This document shows positions 37,412 to 47,230 of a stretch of 64,000 nucleotides of DNA, one piece after another (within the stretch, counting starts at the first letter, position 1; the number at the start of each line of letters is the position of its first letter). The stretch is taken from positions 186,001 through 250,000 of the forward strand of contig NZ_JAJISB010000001.1 in NCBI RefSeq assembly GCF_021245735.1. Direction: 5' to 3'. Below the pieces are notes generated by a model. The model was given only the letters and a program-made list of their open reading frames with translations. It was not told where the DNA came from and searched no databases. This DNA is from Brevibacillus daliensis. GTDB taxonomy: Bacteria; Bacillota; Bacilli; Brevibacillales; Brevibacillaceae. The translations under genes were made by a program, and so were the position numbers.

Positions 37412-37702
37412 TTACTCCTCCGCAGGTTCAGCAGAAGTAGGCTCTGATGCAAGAATAGAGTTAACTGAACCACGATCAAAAGTGATGTGTGCGTTGTGAG
37501 CTACTTTAAGGATCATTGTATCATCAGTCAAATCCTGAACGGTACCATGCATTCCTCCAATTGTTACAACACGATCACCTTTTTTTAATGCTCCTAGCAT
37601 TGCGTTGCGTTGTTTATTACGTTTTTGTTGAGGACGAATAAGCAAAAAGTAAAAGATAACAAACATAATAATGATGGGCAATAGCCCTGCAAATTCTTGC
37701 AT
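37412..37702 (-). CDS. yajC: Preprotein translocase subunit YajC
   Basis: A 96-residue single-span membrane protein of the Sec-YajC group. Membrane segment near 6-22 (LLPIIIMFVIFYFLLIRPQQKRNK), then LKKGDRVVTIGGMHGTVQDLTDDTMIL. Full family length. AGGAGG precedes the ATG. It is 20 bases downstream of tgt on the same strand, so queA-tgt-yajC are probably cotranscribed; Bacillus yrbF takes this position. Confidence 0.95.
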   Translation of the reverse strand: MQEFAGLLPIIIMFVIFYFLLIRPQQKRNKQRNAMLGALKKGDRVVTIGGMHGTVQDLTDDTMILKVAHNAHITFDRGSVNSILASEPTSAEPAEE

Positions 37703-37722
37703 GTGTTAGCCTCCTTATTTCT

Positions 37723-38919
<1,197 letters not shown>

Positions 38920-38993
38920 CTATTATAAAAGCTCCGCAGGCTAAGCACAAGAAATCCAATAAAAAAGTAACGCATTACTTCATAAACATACGA

Positions 38994-40022
38994 TTATTTA
39001 ATCAACATGGCATCTCCAAAGCTAAAAAAGCGATAACGCTTAGCAATTGCCTCTGCATAAGCATTCATTACATGCTCTCGTCCTGCTAATGCACTAATTA
39101 GCATCACCAGCGTTGATTTAGGTAGATGAAAATTCGTTACCAATCCGTTAATGAGCGAAAAAGTATAGCCAGGATAGATAAAAATATCTGTCCAGCCTGA
39201 CTGTTCCACCAGCTGTCCATTATGCTCTCTCGCAATCGTTTCCAATGTTCGGCACGATGTTGTTCCTACTGCTATCACTCTTTTACCAGCAGCTTTCGCT
39301 TGATTCACAATATTAGCCGACTCCTGAGTTACTTCGTAGTATTCTGCGTGCATGACATGATCCTCTATGGTATCTGCCTCCACAGGGCGAAAAGTACCCA
39401 GTCCCACATGTAATGTTATATACGCAAGAGTAACGCCCTTGGATTCGATTTTTTCTAGATACTCTTTTGTAAAGTGCAAACCGGCAGTTGGTGCTGCTGC
39501 CGAACCTAGCTCACGGGAGTATACGGTTTGATAGCGCTCCCGATCCTCTAACTGTTCATGAATATAAGGTGGGAGAGGCATTGAGCCTAATCGATCCAGT
39601 ATTTCATAAAAGATCCCTTCGTAATGAAAACGAACAATTCGGCTACCAGTAGGTGTGATTTCTTCACATACACAGCGAAGCATTCCATCTCCAAACACCA
39701 CTTCTGTCCCGACTTTTACACGTTTACCTGGACGCACTAATGTTTCCCAACGGTCATCTCCCAATTGTTTAAGAAGCAACAGCTCAATATTAGCCCCAGT
39801 ATCTTTCTTTTCTCCGATCAATCTGGCAGGAAGAACACGACTATCGTTCACAACCAGCACATCTCCTGGTTCCAGATAATCAATCAAGTCAGTAAACTGA
39901 CGATGCGCCACTTCCCCTGATTTTTTATCTAGTACAAGCAATCGAGAAGAGGTTCGATCACGAAGAGGATGCTGTGCAATCAGTTCTTCTGGTAAGTCAA
40001 AATCATACTCTTTTACATCCAC
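38994..40022 (-). CDS. queA: S-adenosylmethionine:tRNA ribosyltransferase-isomerase
   Basis: Transfers the ribosyl part of SAM to preQ1 in tRNA. 342 residues starting GTG at 40022 ([19 protein letters not shown]). Family signatures: [55 protein letters not shown], and [29 protein letters not shown] lies upstream. It sits 48 bases after ruvB in the same direction, as in many Bacilli. Confidence 0.97.
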   Translation of the reverse strand: MDVKEYDFDLPEELIAQHPLRDRTSSRLLVLDKKSGEVAHRQFTDLIDYLEPGDVLVVNDSRVLPARLIGEKKDTGANIELLLLKQLGDDRWETLVRPGKRVKVGTEVVFGDGMLRCVCEEITPTGSRIVRFHYEGIFYEILDRLGSMPLPPYIHEQLEDRERYQTVYSRELGSAAAPTAGLHFTKEYLEKIESKGVTLAYITLHVGLGTFRPVEADTIEDHVMHAEYYEVTQESANIVNQAKAAGKRVIAVGTTSCRTLETIAREHNGQLVEQSGWTDIFIYPGYTFSLINGLVTNFHLPKSTLVMLISALAGREHVMNAYAEAIAKRYRFFSFGDAMLIK

Positions 40023-40070
40023 GTTACTCTAATCTCCTTTTATCAACTATCCAATTAGCTGCTACTCTCG

Positions 40071-41069
40071 CTACTCAGGCATGGGACGCTGTAAGTGTTC
40101 ATAGCAAGCTGGTGTCACAATGCGCCCACGAGGCGTACGCTGCATGAAACCAATCTGTAATAAATACGGTTCATATACATCTTCAATGGTTTGTGATTCT
40201 TCTCCTATTGTTGCCGCAATTGTGTCCAGTCCAACCGGGCCTCCGGCAAATCTTTCAATGATGGCAAGAAGCAACTTATGATCAACATGATCAAGACCGC
40301 GTGCATCCACCTGTAGGCGAACCAATGCTTCATGTGCAAGATCTTCTGTAATCATCGCTTGATCCTGTACTTGGGCAAAATCACGAACCCTCTTCAGCAA
40401 ACGATTCGCAATTCGCGGGGTCCCACGAGAACGCTTAGCTATTTCTATTGCTCCGCTTTCCTGCATGCCTACTTGAAGAATATCTGCAGCACGCGTAACA
40501 ATGTAAGCTAATTCTTCCTCTGTATAGTACTCCAGTCTACTAACGACGCCAAAACGGTCACGAAGCGGGGCAGAAAGAAGCCCTGCTCTTGTAGTCGCTC
40601 CAATCAAGGTGAATGGCGGGAGATCTAAGCGAACGTTACGAGCACTCGGTCCTTTTCCGATTATGATATCAAGAGCAAAATCCTCCATCGCAGGATATAG
40701 AACCTCTTCTACACTCCGGTTTAAGCGATGGATCTCATCAATAAACAGTACATCATTTTCCTGTAGATTGGTTAAAATAGCCGCCAAATCACCCGGGCGC
40801 TCGATGGCTGGTCCAGAGGTGGTCTTGATATTCACACCAAGCTCGTTAGCAATAATTTGGGACAAGGTGGTTTTTCCTAAGCCTGGAGGTCCGTACAAGA
40901 GTACATGATCCAACGCTTCCTTGCGCATTTTAGCCGCTTCGATAAATACTCGTAAATTGTTTTTTACTTGTTGTTGCCCAATATATTCAGACAGAAAACG
41001 CGGACGTAAGCTATATTCATTGGAATCTTCCTCCCACTCCATGTGGTTCGTTATGATCCGATTTTCCAT
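40071..41069 (-). CDS. ruvB: Holliday junction branch-migration ATPase RuvB
   Basis: A 332-residue AAA+ ring motor. Start [37 protein letters not shown]-type N-terminus, Walker [14 protein letters not shown] near 58-70, Walker [16 protein letters not shown], sensor 1 [21 protein letters not shown], and a C-terminal winged helix ending [27 protein letters not shown] precedes the ATG; ruvA ends 3 bases upstream. Confidence 0.98.
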   Translation of the reverse strand: MENRIITNHMEWEEDSNEYSLRPRFLSEYIGQQQVKNNLRVFIEAAKMRKEALDHVLLYGPPGLGKTTLSQIIANELGVNIKTTSGPAIERPGDLAAILTNLQENDVLFIDEIHRLNRSVEEVLYPAMEDFALDIIIGKGPSARNVRLDLPPFTLIGATTRAGLLSAPLRDRFGVVSRLEYYTEEELAYIVTRAADILQVGMQESGAIEIAKRSRGTPRIANRLLKRVRDFAQVQDQAMITEDLAHEALVRLQVDARGLDHVDHKLLLAIIERFAGGPVGLDTIAATIGEESQTIEDVYEPYLLQIGFMQRTPRGRIVTPACYEHLQRPMPE

Positions 41070-41072
41070 ACA

Positions 41073-41693
41073 TTATCCCCTCATCAAGAGCGCTAGCCCT
41101 TGTTTAATCAACTGTTCCACTCCTGCTCCTGATTTTGAAGTCGTGAGTAGCTGCGGTCTGATCGACTGTGTTTCATTGTCAGAATAACCGAGTGCCATCA
41201 ATGCTTGTAATGCTTCCTCCAATGCATTTTGGTAGGTTAATCCGTCATTTAAAAGGGAGGTTGGAGCATTGGTTACTACCATGGATGGAGTGAAATCTTT
41301 CAATTTGTCTTTCAAATCCAGAATCATCCGTTGGGCAGTCTTTTTCCCAATGCCAGGGAACTTGGTCAGATAATTCACATTCTCTTGCTGAACTGCCGTT
41401 ACAATCTGTTCTGGTGTTGCTCCTGCAAGGATAGCTAATGCGCCTTTAGGACCAATACCATTTACATCGAGTAACCTACGGTATAAATCACGCTCATCTC
41501 TTGATGGAAAACCATATAGATGCATGGCATCTTCACGCACATGATGATGTGTATAAAGACGAGCACTTTTCCCTTCATCCTTTACATAAAAGTAAGGATT
41601 GGGACAAAAAACTCGATACCCCAATCCACCAGCATGAACAACCACACAGTCTGTATCGATATAGCTTATGATACCCTCAACAAAATCAATCAT
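41073..41693 (-). CDS. ruvA: Holliday junction DNA helicase subunit RuvA
   Basis: A 206-residue junction-binding subunit. Domain I OB-fold (MIDFVEGIISYIDTDCVVVHAGGLGYRVF), domain II helix-hairpin-helix LLDVNGIGPKGALAILAG and FPGIGKKTAQRMILDLKDKL, domain III QNALEEALQALMALGYSDNE. Its ATG overlaps the ruvC stop by 4 bases (ATGA). Confidence 0.97.
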   Translation of the reverse strand: MIDFVEGIISYIDTDCVVVHAGGLGYRVFCPNPYFYVKDEGKSARLYTHHHVREDAMHLYGFPSRDERDLYRRLLDVNGIGPKGALAILAGATPEQIVTAVQQENVNYLTKFPGIGKKTAQRMILDLKDKLKDFTPSMVVTNAPTSLLNDGLTYQNALEEALQALMALGYSDNETQSIRPQLLTTSKSGAGVEQLIKQGLALLMRG

Positions 41694-42190
41694 TTTTTCG
41701 CACCTTCCGATATCTGATAATACGTCCGACTCTGTCCATGCGTGATGGCAACACCAAGCGCATCTGCCACATCATCCGGCTTGGGTACTTGCTTTAATTT
41801 TAATAGCATTCGTACCATTTCTTGTATTTGTTTTTTTTCGGCACCGCCATATCCAGTTACCGCCTGCTTGATCTGCATAGGAGTGTATTCATATACCGGA
41901 ACGCCTTTCTGCTCTGCTGCCAGAATGATGACGCCCCTCGCCTGTCCAACTGTAAAAGCAGTGGTTACATTGCGATTAAAGAATAGCTTCTCTACAGCCA
42001 TCTCATCTGGTTTAAACGTATCTAACAACTCTATTGTAGCATCATAAACCTGACGTAAGCGCAACGGAACAGGCGTGTGAGCCTCCGTCTGAATGCTCCC
42101 GTATTGAACTGGTATTAATCTGCTACCCTCTTTATCAACAAATCCGAATCCCACTATGGCAATTCCCGGATCTATTCCTAATATACGCAT
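41690..42190 (-). CDS. ruvC: Holliday junction resolvase RuvC
   Basis: A 166-residue resolvase that cuts the junction held by RuvAB. RILGIDPGIAIVGFG carries the first catalytic Asp (residue 7). Others: AVEKLFFNRNVTTAFTVGQARG with the Glu, GYGGAEKKQ, and a late DDVADALGVAITHG with the last two acidic residues. Full length. It begins an overlapping ruvC-ruvA-ruvB unit. Bacillus subtilis lacks RuvC, so this separates the organism from that genus. Confidence 0.97.
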   Translation of the reverse strand: MRILGIDPGIAIVGFGFVDKEGSRLIPVQYGSIQTEAHTPVPLRLRQVYDATIELLDTFKPDEMAVEKLFFNRNVTTAFTVGQARGVIILAAEQKGVPVYEYTPMQIKQAVTGYGGAEKKQIQEMVRMLLKLKQVPKPDDVADALGVAITHGQSRTYYQISEGAKK

Positions 42191-42289
42191 ATCTTCTCTC
42201 CGCTTCGTAAAACATGTCTTCTTATAACTTTAACATAAACGATGGGAAAAGCGAACGTGTATTTGTGTGTAAGTCCATAGCTGGGTTCA

Positions 42290-42784
42290 ATGAAAAAAGA
42301 TCGTCTTCTTCCTACTATAGTGGAGAAAACCAGCTTCTCTTTTCACACTTCGCTAAAAGTCTTCGCCCCATATGGGGATTGACTGTCCGCTCCGCACTAT
42401 TCACCCTAGAAAGCTCAAAACGATGTCTTCACTGTAAGACTTGCTGGGTTTCGCTTTTTTATCCCGATGAACAGTGCTCCGCTGGGTCGGGCTTCGCCAA
42501 GACGCTCTGTGTGAAAAGAGAAGCTGGTTTTTCATGCTGATGTGTTTGTTCGTGTTTTTTTCACTGCACCAGTTTGCAGAAGAAGCACATTTTTTGTCCA
42601 GAACTATTTAAGGTCCTACCTAGCTACGCAGCAAAGAGTGCGGGTTAAAAAGTGCAACCCATGAGCTACTTCGTAGCATTCTCTACCTTTTGCACTTTCC
42701 GCACTCTTTACTGTGTAGCGGATAGTCATAGCTCCCTTGCGGGACCTTAACCGAGTTCACAGACAAAAAATGTGCTTCTTCTGC
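42290..42784. repeat. Copy B of repeat R2, two palindromic modules
   Basis: Best-preserved copy. Left module 42326-42531: perfect 23-bp inverted repeat, AAAACCAGCTTCTCTTTTCA plus CAC at 42326-42348 and its complement at 42509-42531. Right module 42576-42784: a second perfect 23-bp inverted repeat, unrelated in sequence, at 42576-42598 and 42762-42784. Nested blocks in the right module (TTTAAGGTCC / GGACCTTAA, AAAGAGTGCGG / CCGCACTCTTT, AAAGTGCAA / TTGCACTTT, GCTACTTCGTAGC) let nearly all 209 bases fold as one hairpin. No transposase is encoded. Confidence 0.88.
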
Positions 42785-42811
42785 TACTCACTACAGTTGT
42801 CATTAAAAGAA

Positions 42812-42853
42812 AAACAAAACAGCCTGCCGAGATTTCTCTCTGACAGGCTGTTT
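42812..42853 (-). terminator. Terminator after the 63-residue gene
   Basis: Minus strand AAACAGCCTG, 17-base loop, CAGGCTGTTTTG with a T-rich tail. It lies 46 bases after the stop codon. Confidence 0.8.
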
Positions 42854-42898
42854 CCCCCTGACGCTTCCTCTAAAAGAAGGTCAGGATCGAGCGGCATA

Positions 42899-43090
42899 TT
42901 AATGTTTGTTCAGACCAAGGGCATCAGAGGCATCATGTTGCAAGTGAGCGAATTCGTCCACACTGCTTTGCATCTGTTCCTGAATATTATTGATACGACG
43001 ATAGTTCAGCTTATTGTGCCCCTGATTCAATTGAACGTACAAACGCTGGTGGTATTGGTCTTTGTAGCTTCCCCTAGACATTGAAGACAT
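42899..43090 (-). CDS. Hypothetical small protein (63 residues)
   Basis: Starts MSSMSRGSYKDQYHQRLYVQ and ends QHDASDALGLNKH. Polar, Gln/Asn/His-rich, no cysteines and no membrane segment, probably helical in the second half (IQEQMQSSVDEFAHLQHDAS). The near-perfect site AAAGGAGGAG precedes the ATG and a terminator follows, so it is a real gene. I do not recognise the family. Confidence 0.72.
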   Translation of the reverse strand: MSSMSRGSYKDQYHQRLYVQLNQGHNKLNYRRINNIQEQMQSSVDEFAHLQHDASDALGLNKH

Positions 43091-43476
43091 ACAAGAACTC
43101 CTCCTTTGTTATGCCGTCTCATATCAGTATGCGAATAGTCACCTATCACTATGTATCCAACTAGCTTAACTATTTTATTGCAACCCACTTTTCCTACAAG
43201 ACTTATAGCATTGATACTTATTATTTCTTCTACAAAAACCCTCAACATGATAGAAGACTTTTAAAAAAACACTTACTAGCATTTAACTATTTTGTGACAA
43301 CAATCCATGCACGATGAGAAACTTAGCACCTCTTATTGTTCCTCCTATTGAATAAGTACCTATTAAATATTTTGCTCTCATACATTTTTACATTTAATTT
43401 ATTTGAATCTATCGGAATAATTATTAATTGATAAACGACATCATTTTACATATTTTATATTATTCTCTATTTTTTA
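43091..43476. other. AT-rich non-coding stretch upstream of the island
   Basis: No supported gene. Base composition falls steeply from about 43250 onward. Short frames on either strand lack ribosome sites. Confidence 0.6.
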
Positions 43477-43506
43477 TTGACACTTAAACAATAAATATAG
43501 TAATAT
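43477..43506 (+). promoter_or_regulatory. Candidate promoter of the peptide cluster
   Basis: TTGACA at 43477-43482, 18-base spacer, TAATAT at 43501-43506, 34 bases before the first gene of the island. Consensus-like for the housekeeping sigma factor. Confidence 0.65.
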
Positions 43507-43539
43507 ATGTATAAATTTAACAAAAAAGGATGTCGCTAG

Positions 43540-44058
43540 ATGAATATATCTCTACTATTTAATCTGCTGATACTAAACATCTTTGTTAGTTCCGGGATAT
43601 CAAAAATTATAAATTTAAAAGAATTTTTAAATACAACTAGCTTATTTATGAGTACAAAAAACAAAGTAATAATGCTTTCAATTTCTTTTTCAATAATAAT
43701 TTCCGAAATAAGTTTAGGTATTTGTTTACTTTTTCCAAAATATAATATCATTTCAACGACTTCACTAATTATTTTACTATTAATTTTTAATATTATGGTA
43801 ATTAAAAAATTACTAAAAAGAGAAAAAATCAAATGTAATTGTGGTGGTTTTTTAGGAAATGAAATAATTAGTATGAAAATTCCAGCTAGAAATTTATTAC
43901 TCATGCTTATTTTATCAATCAATTTCTTCATCCCTTACTTTAATGATTTAAGTTTTACTAATATACTATTTTCGCAAATTATAGTACTGCTAGCATTAAT
44001 TAGTTATCAACTAATATACCGAACAAAAAATGTTTTAAATGAAATTACAAATAACTAA
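43540..44058 (+). CDS. MauE/DoxX-like membrane protein
   Basis: A 172-residue protein with four to five membrane segments: LLFNLLILNIFVSSGISKII, KVIMLSISFSIIISEISLGICLLF, STTSLIILLLIFNIMVI, and two after residue 115. The cytoplasmic or outer loop KCNCGGFLGNEI (Cys99, Cys101) matches the CxC..G motif of MauE-type proteins, which work with thioredoxin-like partners in disulfide formation. The ATG follows AAAAGGATG. First gene of the AT-rich cluster; 20 bases to the next. Call is to family level only. Confidence 0.75.
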   Translation: MNISLLFNLLILNIFVSSGISKIINLKEFLNTTSLFMSTKNKVIMLSISFSIIISEISLGICLLFPKYNIISTTSLIILLLIFNIMVIKKLLKREKIKCNCGGFLGNEIISMKIPARNLLLMLILSINFFIPYFNDLSFTNILFSQIIVLLALISYQLIYRTKNVLNEITNN

Positions 44059-44078
44059 ACATAAAGGAGAAATTTACT

Positions 44079-44681
44079 TTGAACGATTTAATTATTTTTA
44101 GTTCATTATTGACATCTATATCCATTGTCCTTTTATTAATCATTATCTATTTTATTTTCAAACAAACCAAAATAACGAAACATTATTTAGATTCAATCAA
44201 GGATCATTCTAGCGTAACAAAAATTGACGAAGACACTATATCATCTAACCTTACCTATAATGAAATGTTTCCCCAAATTACTTTAATAAATTCTCTATTA
44301 AATAAACCAGAGGAATTAAGCGTTATTTCCGATAATGAAAAATTAATTCTTATAACAGGGACAGGTTGTACTCCTTGTGAGGCAACACTGAACACACTTG
44401 CAAATTACAAATTAGATAATCTATTACCAGAACTTATTATATTCACATATACCCCAAACGGATTTGGTGAGGACGATGTAAAAAAACATTTGAATATGGT
44501 TCATGCTTTAACAAGTAAAAGCTATATAGTTAGTGAAGAAATTTTAGATAATATGGGCATCTTTTCTTTCCCTTCTCTTATTATAGTTCAGCCAAACGGG
44601 AGGATTTACGGAACCTTTAGAGGGCATATTGATGCTGTTCAAAAATATTTAAGATTTGATATTGGGTCTAATGTTTCATAA
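44079..44681 (+). CDS. Membrane-anchored thioredoxin-like protein
   Basis: A 200-residue protein. N-terminal anchor near 5-27 (IIFSSLLTSISIVLLLIIIYFIF), then a thioredoxin fold with ITGTGCTPCEATLNTL (Cys97-x-x-Cys100) and the cis-Pro region IFSFPSLIIVQPNGRIYGTFRG. It resembles MauD/TlpA/ResA proteins. Probably exports its thioredoxin domain to make or sort disulfides in the neighbouring peptide. Starts at TTG with AAAGGAG 8 bases upstream. The partner for electron flow would be the MauE-like protein. Confidence 0.8.
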   Translation: MNDLIIFSSLLTSISIVLLLIIIYFIFKQTKITKHYLDSIKDHSSVTKIDEDTISSNLTYNEMFPQITLINSLLNKPEELSVISDNEKLILITGTGCTPCEATLNTLANYKLDNLLPELIIFTYTPNGFGEDDVKKHLNMVHALTSKSYIVSEEILDNMGIFSFPSLIIVQPNGRIYGTFRGHIDAVQKYLRFDIGSNVS

Positions 44682-44707
44682 ATTCAGTTGAGAGGAGGTG
44701 ATTCAAA

Positions 44708-44884
44708 ATGAGTAAAAATGTGTGTGATGGTTGTGTAGTAACAGTATGTGAACGTCGTTCCAGTTGTTCAAAAAGCAAGCCATGGTACTTTAGTCAAACT
44801 GTTAAAAACACTACCGCTTGCAAAGAGTGCTATATTTGGACTAGTCCAAAAGGTTGTTACGATAAGTGTCCACAAACTGCATAA
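44708..44884 (+). CDS. Cysteine-rich 58-residue peptide, candidate bacteriocin precursor
   Basis: Starts MSKNVCDGCVVTVCERRSS and ends SPKGCYDKCPQTA. Eight cysteines at 6, 9, 14, 20, 38, 41, 50 and 54, spaced C-x2-C-x4-C-x5-C-x17-C-x2-C-x8-C-x3-C. Two Trp and three Tyr, net positive. No signal peptide and no double-glycine leader, so it may be exported leaderless. GAGAGGAGGTGATT lies just upstream, the strongest ribosome site of the island. Flanked by disulfide-type genes and an exporter. A zinc-ribbon protein is the alternative reading. It recalls the laterosporulin kind of disulfide-rich bacteriocin only in style, not in sequence. Confidence 0.75.
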   Translation: MSKNVCDGCVVTVCERRSSCSKSKPWYFSQTVKNTTACKECYIWTSPKGCYDKCPQTA

Positions 44885-44910
44885 TATTTTCAGCGACTAC
44901 TTAAACAATA

Positions 44911-44940
44911 AAAAAGCCCCTATTTCTGAAGGGGCTTTTC
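44911..44940 (+). terminator. Terminator between the peptide gene and the exporter gene
   Basis: AAAAAGCCCC pairs with GGGGCTTTTC around a 10-base loop. It should stop most transcripts after the peptide gene and let only part read on into the exporter, giving more peptide than transporter. Confidence 0.85.
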
Positions 44941-44986
44941 TCATTCGAATAGTAAAAATATATTATTAAACAAGGATTGAGGCATA

Positions 44987-46768
44987 ATGTTTTTATATTT
45001 TAAAAAAGCACTAAATATAATTTGGCCAATAGGTAAATTTTGGATTTTAATCACTGTCCTTTTTTCTATAGTTAATGGGTTAATACCAGTTCTAAGTATA
45101 TGGATTACAAAAGAATTAATAAATTCGGTACTTTCGCTTATTGAAGGCGAATCCTCAAGCAAAAGTTACTCTTTTACCTTTCTCCTTTTGCAATTTTCAT
45201 TAATAGTAATATCATCGGTTTTAAAAAATGTTCAAATATATATAGATCGCAAATTTCAAGTAAAGCTAGATCATGTTTTACAAATCAAAATCTTTAAAAA
45301 GACAACCTCTGTTCCTTTTTACTACTTTGACCTTCCAGAGTTCTATAATCACTTAGACAGAATTAGCGGGAGCCAAGGAGTTAGATTTATCTCTCCAATA
45401 AACAGTATTTTTAAAATATTACAAGAAACTATAGTACTTTCTTCCATTATGATTTACTTATGGAGTATACATTGGAGTTTAGTATTATTAAGCTTATTAG
45501 CAGCAATACCCTATTTCATTTTTAATTATAAATTTGGTAATCAGATGTTTATGTTTCATTTAAATCAAACCCCTCTAGCTAGAGAAGTAAATTATACTTC
45601 ATATCTTTTGCAAGATCGACAAAACGCTAAAGAAATTAGATTATTTAATTTAGGTGGTCACCTTATAAAACACTGGTCTTCAAAGTATTTAGTAAATGAA
45701 AATCTAAATTTAAAACTTATGAGAAAAAGACAATTCCTTAATGTTAGTTTGGATGCATTAACTACGTTATTTTATTCTTCTTCCGCTGGAATAATTATCT
45801 GGTTAATTACAAAAACCCAGGTTAAAATAGGCGACTTTGTAGCTATTGGCCAGGCTGTACAAGCGAGTCAATCAGCAATAAATAATATTTCAGAATCCTT
45901 AGCAAGTATAACAGAAGAAAATCTATATCTTGAAGATTATTTTAAATTTACTGAGTTTAATAATATTGATAACGACCAAGATTATAGCAAGTTAAATTTC
46001 CCAAATCCACTAAAACAAGGGATACAAGTGAAAAATTTTCATTTTAAATATGCAAACAATGATAATTACATTTTAAAAGACATTTCATTTACAATATCTG
46101 CCGGAGAAAAAATTGCAATTGTTGGAGAGAATGGTTCTGGTAAAACCACACTAGTAAAATGTTTAATGGGTCTCTATCCAGCGACAAAAGGAACCATTTC
46201 TTTCGATAATCATTGTATCAATGATATCAAAGAAACTGACCTTAGAAAGTATATAACTGTTATTTTTCAAGATTTTATGAGGTACGAGTTTTCAGTAAGG
46301 GATAACATAGTTTTCGGAGATATTACAAACATAAATAACGAGGACAAAATGAAAGAAGCTTCAATTAATAGTGGTGCTAGCAAATTTATTGAGTTACTCC
46401 CTAAGAGCTATGAAACCTATCTTGGAAGATTTTTGTATGACGGTGAAGACTTATCAGGTGGCCAGTGGCAAAAGATAGCATTAGCACGAGCGTTATTTAA
46501 AGAAGGCGAAATAATAATTCTTGATGAACCAACTGCATCCCTAGATCCAAAAGCAGAAATCGAGGTTTACAAGCAATTTGAATTACTATCAAAAAATAAA
46601 ACTGCTATTTATATTTCTCATCGCATGGCCGCAGCTAAATTAGCAGATAAAATAATTGTAATGAAAGATGGGAGTATTATTGAGCAAGGAACACATGATG
46701 AGTTGTTAAAACTTGAAAAAGAATATTTTCGTATGTATAAAATTCAATCAGAATGGTTTAATAAATAA
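44987..46768 (+). CDS. ABC exporter of the bacteriocin/lantibiotic type, no peptidase domain
   Basis: A 593-residue half-transporter. Membrane domain near 15-300 with about six segments (FWILITVLFSIVNGLIPVLSIW and later). The ATPase domain has Walker A AIVGENGSGKTTLVK near 379, signature LSGGQWQKIALARAL near 500, Walker B IIILDEPTASLD and switch YISHRM. There is no N-terminal C39 peptidase, unlike double-glycine exporters, which fits a leaderless or differently cut peptide. GGATTGAGG precedes the ATG. Last intact gene of the island; it probably exports the cysteine-rich peptide and may give self-protection. Confidence 0.87.
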   Translation: MFLYFKKALNIIWPIGKFWILITVLFSIVNGLIPVLSIWITKELINSVLSLIEGESSSKSYSFTFLLLQFSLIVISSVLKNVQIYIDRKFQVKLDHVLQIKIFKKTTSVPFYYFDLPEFYNHLDRISGSQGVRFISPINSIFKILQETIVLSSIMIYLWSIHWSLVLLSLLAAIPYFIFNYKFGNQMFMFHLNQTPLAREVNYTSYLLQDRQNAKEIRLFNLGGHLIKHWSSKYLVNENLNLKLMRKRQFLNVSLDALTTLFYSSSAGIIIWLITKTQVKIGDFVAIGQAVQASQSAINNISESLASITEENLYLEDYFKFTEFNNIDNDQDYSKLNFPNPLKQGIQVKNFHFKYANNDNYILKDISFTISAGEKIAIVGENGSGKTTLVKCLMGLYPATKGTISFDNHCINDIKETDLRKYITVIFQDFMRYEFSVRDNIVFGDITNINNEDKMKEASINSGASKFIELLPKSYETYLGRFLYDGEDLSGGQWQKIALARALFKEGEIIILDEPTASLDPKAEIEVYKQFELLSKNKTAIYISHRMAAAKLADKIIVMKDGSIIEQGTHDELLKLEKEYFRMYKIQSEWFNK

Positions 46769-46779
46769 AAAGAATGACC

Positions 46780-47230
46780 CTATTAATAGTGTAGGATATT
46801 CACCCCTTAAGGTGGATAGTGAAAAAGTAGTTCAAGTTATTACGAACTCATCACTATTGACCGAAGGGGATTTCTTTTTGCCATCTAATAAAGGGTAATC
46901 ATTTAATCGTTATGAAAAAGAACGAAGAAAGAGGCAGTATGATTACGTATTGAAAAACATATGAGTAATACCAGACAAATCGCCCCCCACTATTGTCTTT
47001 CTGGTTGTTCTTAACAGCGAGTTCAAAACTGAAGCGATCTTAACAATCTTCGTGACAATCACCTAAGATGTGGAAACTACTTTTTACAACACCTGCACTG
47101 AATCGTTCATTGCTCATATGAGGACTGGTATAACTAAGTATATCAATTACTATTACGGAGAACGCTTCCCAACTTTCCCGATTGAAAAACGAGAAGCGAT
47201 CACCTCTTAGTTTATTTTTTTGTTTTTACA
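46780..47230 (+). pseudogene. Possible relic of an IS3-like insertion sequence
   Basis: No open frame. A stretch at 46795-46825 has TCACCCCTTAAGGTGGATAG, which resembles the end sequence of some IS3-type elements. A frame at 47090-47210 reads ..HMRTGITKYINYYYGER..FPIEKREAITS and stops, vaguely like an IS3 transposase C-terminus. Both are weak and may be chance. The stretch 46769-47396 has no other candidate gene. Confidence 0.28.

Noticed and set aside
42290-42784. CRISPR-like array or tRNA cluster in the long intergenic repeat.
   Set aside because: There are no regular direct repeats with unique spacers and no tRNA cloverleaf. The symmetry is inverted, not direct.
46713-46898. A 61-codon frame after the ABC exporter as an immunity protein.
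   Set aside because: It overlaps the exporter end in another frame and has no ribosome site.
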